Of a stretch of 6,840 bases of DNA, positions 5,608 through 6,840 are shown piece after piece (within the stretch, counting starts at the first letter, position 1; the number at the start of each line of letters is the position of its first letter). The notes beneath the pieces were generated by a model. That model did not search any database. It saw only the letters and a program-made list of their open reading frames with translations, and was not told where the DNA came from. Origin of the DNA: Desulfobulbus sp. (lineage in GTDB: Bacteria; Desulfobacterota; Desulfobulbia; Desulfobulbales; Desulfobulbaceae); the NCBI GenBank assembly GCA_030600525.1, contig JAUVLX010000187.1, positions 1 through 6,840 on the forward strand, given 5' to 3'. The translations under genes were made by a program, and so were the position numbers.

Positions 5608-6641
5608 CCCGGGAAGAACAAACAGAGATTCTTATAATAGGCGGGGGACCTGGCGGACTCGCCTGTGCCCGCATGCTTGCAGAAAACGGAAAACAGGTTC
5701 TTTTAATTGAACGAAAGCCTGTTATTGGTCCCAAAGTATGCGCCGGCGGAATAACCTGGAGCGGCCTCCTCCAACATGTACCGGAGACACTGATTGAAAA
5801 ATCTTTTCCTGTCCAACACATCTATACCCGGCAACAGCATGTACGGGTTAAGGAAAAACAACCGGTGGTGGCTACTGTAAACAGAGAAAAAACCGGCCAA
5901 TGGATGGCTGAAAAAGCACGTGAGGCAGGGGTGAAAATATATCCTGACACTCACGCCCTTAAAATTAATAATGAACAGGTCGTTGTTCGCCATGGAACAG
6001 ATACCAAAACCATCGGCTACAAACATCTGGTCGGAGCAGACGGCGCCAACTCCCTTGTTCGCCGTTACCTGGGGCTTAAAACTACAATGTCAGGCGTCGG
6101 ATTAAACTGTATGCTGCCCATTCAGCGACACGATATGGAGTGGCACTTACTTCCCCACCTTTTCAACTATGGGTATGCCTGGATATTCCCTCACAAAGAA
6201 AGCATATCGATTGGTGCTTATGCTGACAAAACAGCCATATCAACGAAACAACTGAAGCGCAATTTTATCATCTGGGCACAATCACGAGGGATAACCATCC
6301 CTGCAGATCAAATACGTGCCGGACTCGTCAACTACGATTACCAGGGGTATGCTTTTGACAACAACTGGCTCGTGGGCGAGGCGGCCGGGTTAGCTTCTGG
6401 GCTCACCGGAGAAGGAATTTACCCTGCCATAATTTCTGGTCAGGCTGTAGCACAAAAAATTCTTGATCCCACCTATCCTGCCCACGAGCTTGCCAGGATG
6501 ATCAAAAAACAACAAAAACATCATAAAGTGATCCACTATGCACAGCGCGCCCCAGCACTCTGCAGCCTACTCATGAATTTGCTGGTCTTCCTATTGCGGG
6601 TAAAAATACTTGATTTTCGCATGCTCGAAATGGCAGACTGA
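5598..6641 (+). CDS. Geranylgeranyl reductase family FAD-dependent oxidoreductase
   Basis: This 347-residue flavoprotein belongs to the geranylgeranyl reductase/p-hydroxybenzoate hydroxylase-like superfamily. The Rossmann dinucleotide motif ILIIGGGPGGLACA is at 11-24, with LIERK at its end binding the FAD ribose. K-x-C-A-G-G-I (46-52) carries the Cys48 typical of geranylgeranyl reductases. GADGANSLVRR (146-156) is the second FAD motif. WLVGEAAGLASGLTGEGIYPA (257-277) is the C-terminal flavin motif, where Glu261 stands in place of the usual Asp of GDAAG. Family members reduce isoprenoid double bonds in archaeal lipids, chlorophyll precursors or menaquinone side chains, but some relatives act on other substrates, so the substrate is unknown. 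Residues 321-335 are hydrophobic (LCSLLMNLLVFLLRV) and may anchor it to the membrane. The in-frame stop at 5553-5555 and lack of an earlier ATG fix the start at 5598, which has no clear ribosome-binding site. It ends at TGA; the hairpin element begins 51 bp beyond. Confidence 0.88.
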   Translation: MVLTREEQTEILIIGGGPGGLACARMLAENGKQVLLIERKPVIGPKVCAGGITWSGLLQHVPETLIEKSFPVQHIYTRQQHVRVKEKQPVVATVNREKTGQWMAEKAREAGVKIYPDTHALKINNEQVVVRHGTDTKTIGYKHLVGADGANSLVRRYLGLKTTMSGVGLNCMLPIQRHDMEWHLLPHLFNYGYAWIFPHKESISIGAYADKTAISTKQLKRNFIIWAQSRGITIPADQIRAGLVNYDYQGYAFDNNWLVGEAAGLASGLTGEGIYPAIISGQAVAQKILDPTYPAHELARMIKKQQKHHKVIHYAQRAPALCSLLMNLLVFLLRVKILDFRMLEMAD

Positions 6642-6692
6642 TGTGTACAATCTATGAGTCTGTTGATTTACTAGGATTTTCGTTCAAGGTCG

Positions 6693-6776
6693 AGGCATGA
6701 TGAAAAAATAACCACAGGCATATAATTGATATCGGAGTCTACGCTTACCTCCGAGGATTATTTTTTTAGCATAACG
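6693..6776. repeat. Dispersed hairpin element, copy B, past the flavoprotein gene
   Basis: This is the second copy of the 2011-2095 element in the same orientation, with 6729-6751 identical to 2048-2070. The outer helix pairs AAAAAATAA (6703-6711) with TTATTTTTT (6758-6766). The inner hairpin TCGGAG (6732-6737) pairs perfectly with CTCCGA (6749-6754) around the same 11-nt loop. Relative to copy A, the extra A on the left arm is matched by an extra T on the right arm, and the inner G-U pair is G-C here. It lacks the outer 11-bp inverted repeat of copy A. It lies 51 bp downstream of the flavoprotein stop, where a terminator is expected. Confidence 0.7.
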
Positions 6777-6840
6777 ACGCTATACAGTCTCAATACCATT
6801 TATGGACGGGCACTCACCAACCTGCTTGGCCAAGGAGTTT

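Noticed and set aside
6802..6840. ATG with an open frame to the window end
   Set aside because: Only 13 codons are visible, with no ribosome-binding site and no recognisable start of a protein. The minus strand also shows a short open stretch, so direction cannot be decided.

Overview
This is a chromosomal segment of a Gram-negative bacterium with moderate G+C. The E. coli-type aminopeptidase N, the alpha/beta-hydrolase esterase and the geranylgeranyl-reductase-type flavoprotein would fit Pseudomonadota or Desulfobacterota (a Desulfobulbales-like organism is my best guess). The window carries no taxonomic marker, so this is inference.

Layout. 1-144 is the C-terminal end of an ankyrin-repeat protein. 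145-1288 is a gene-poor, decayed region. It holds a strong stem-loop (186-225), a BrnA/CopG-type antitoxin pseudogene (571-795) in which both conserved Trp codons have become stops, and a degenerate inverted-repeat element of about 280 bp (995-1277) that looks like a dead MITE or IS remnant. From 1289 to 5365 everything is on the minus strand: pepN (aminopeptidase N) followed 17 bp later by a hexapeptide-repeat acyltransferase, then after a 205-bp gap a carboxylesterase/phospholipase-type hydrolase. 5366-5597 is a divergent intergenic region with a 14-bp palindrome and a possible 28-codon leader ORF. 5598-6641 (+) encodes a geranylgeranyl reductase family FAD protein. 6777-6840 runs off the window without a recognisable gene.

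The most interesting non-coding signal is a dispersed element of about 85 bp present twice (2011-2095 and 6693-6776). Both copies sit 50-60 bp past the end of a transcription unit. They share a 23-nt identical core and fold into a two-part hairpin whose stem changes are compensated between the copies. Only the first copy has an additional 11-bp perfect outer inverted repeat. It reads as a mobile or structured repeat that may double as a bidirectional terminator.

The genes are ordinary metabolic or housekeeping functions (peptide degradation, ester hydrolysis, acyl transfer, polyprenyl or lipid reduction). Apart from the likely pepN-acyltransferase co-transcription, nothing shows that they form one pathway. 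I see no defence island, CRISPR array, tRNA or rRNA, and no convincing new multi-gene system.
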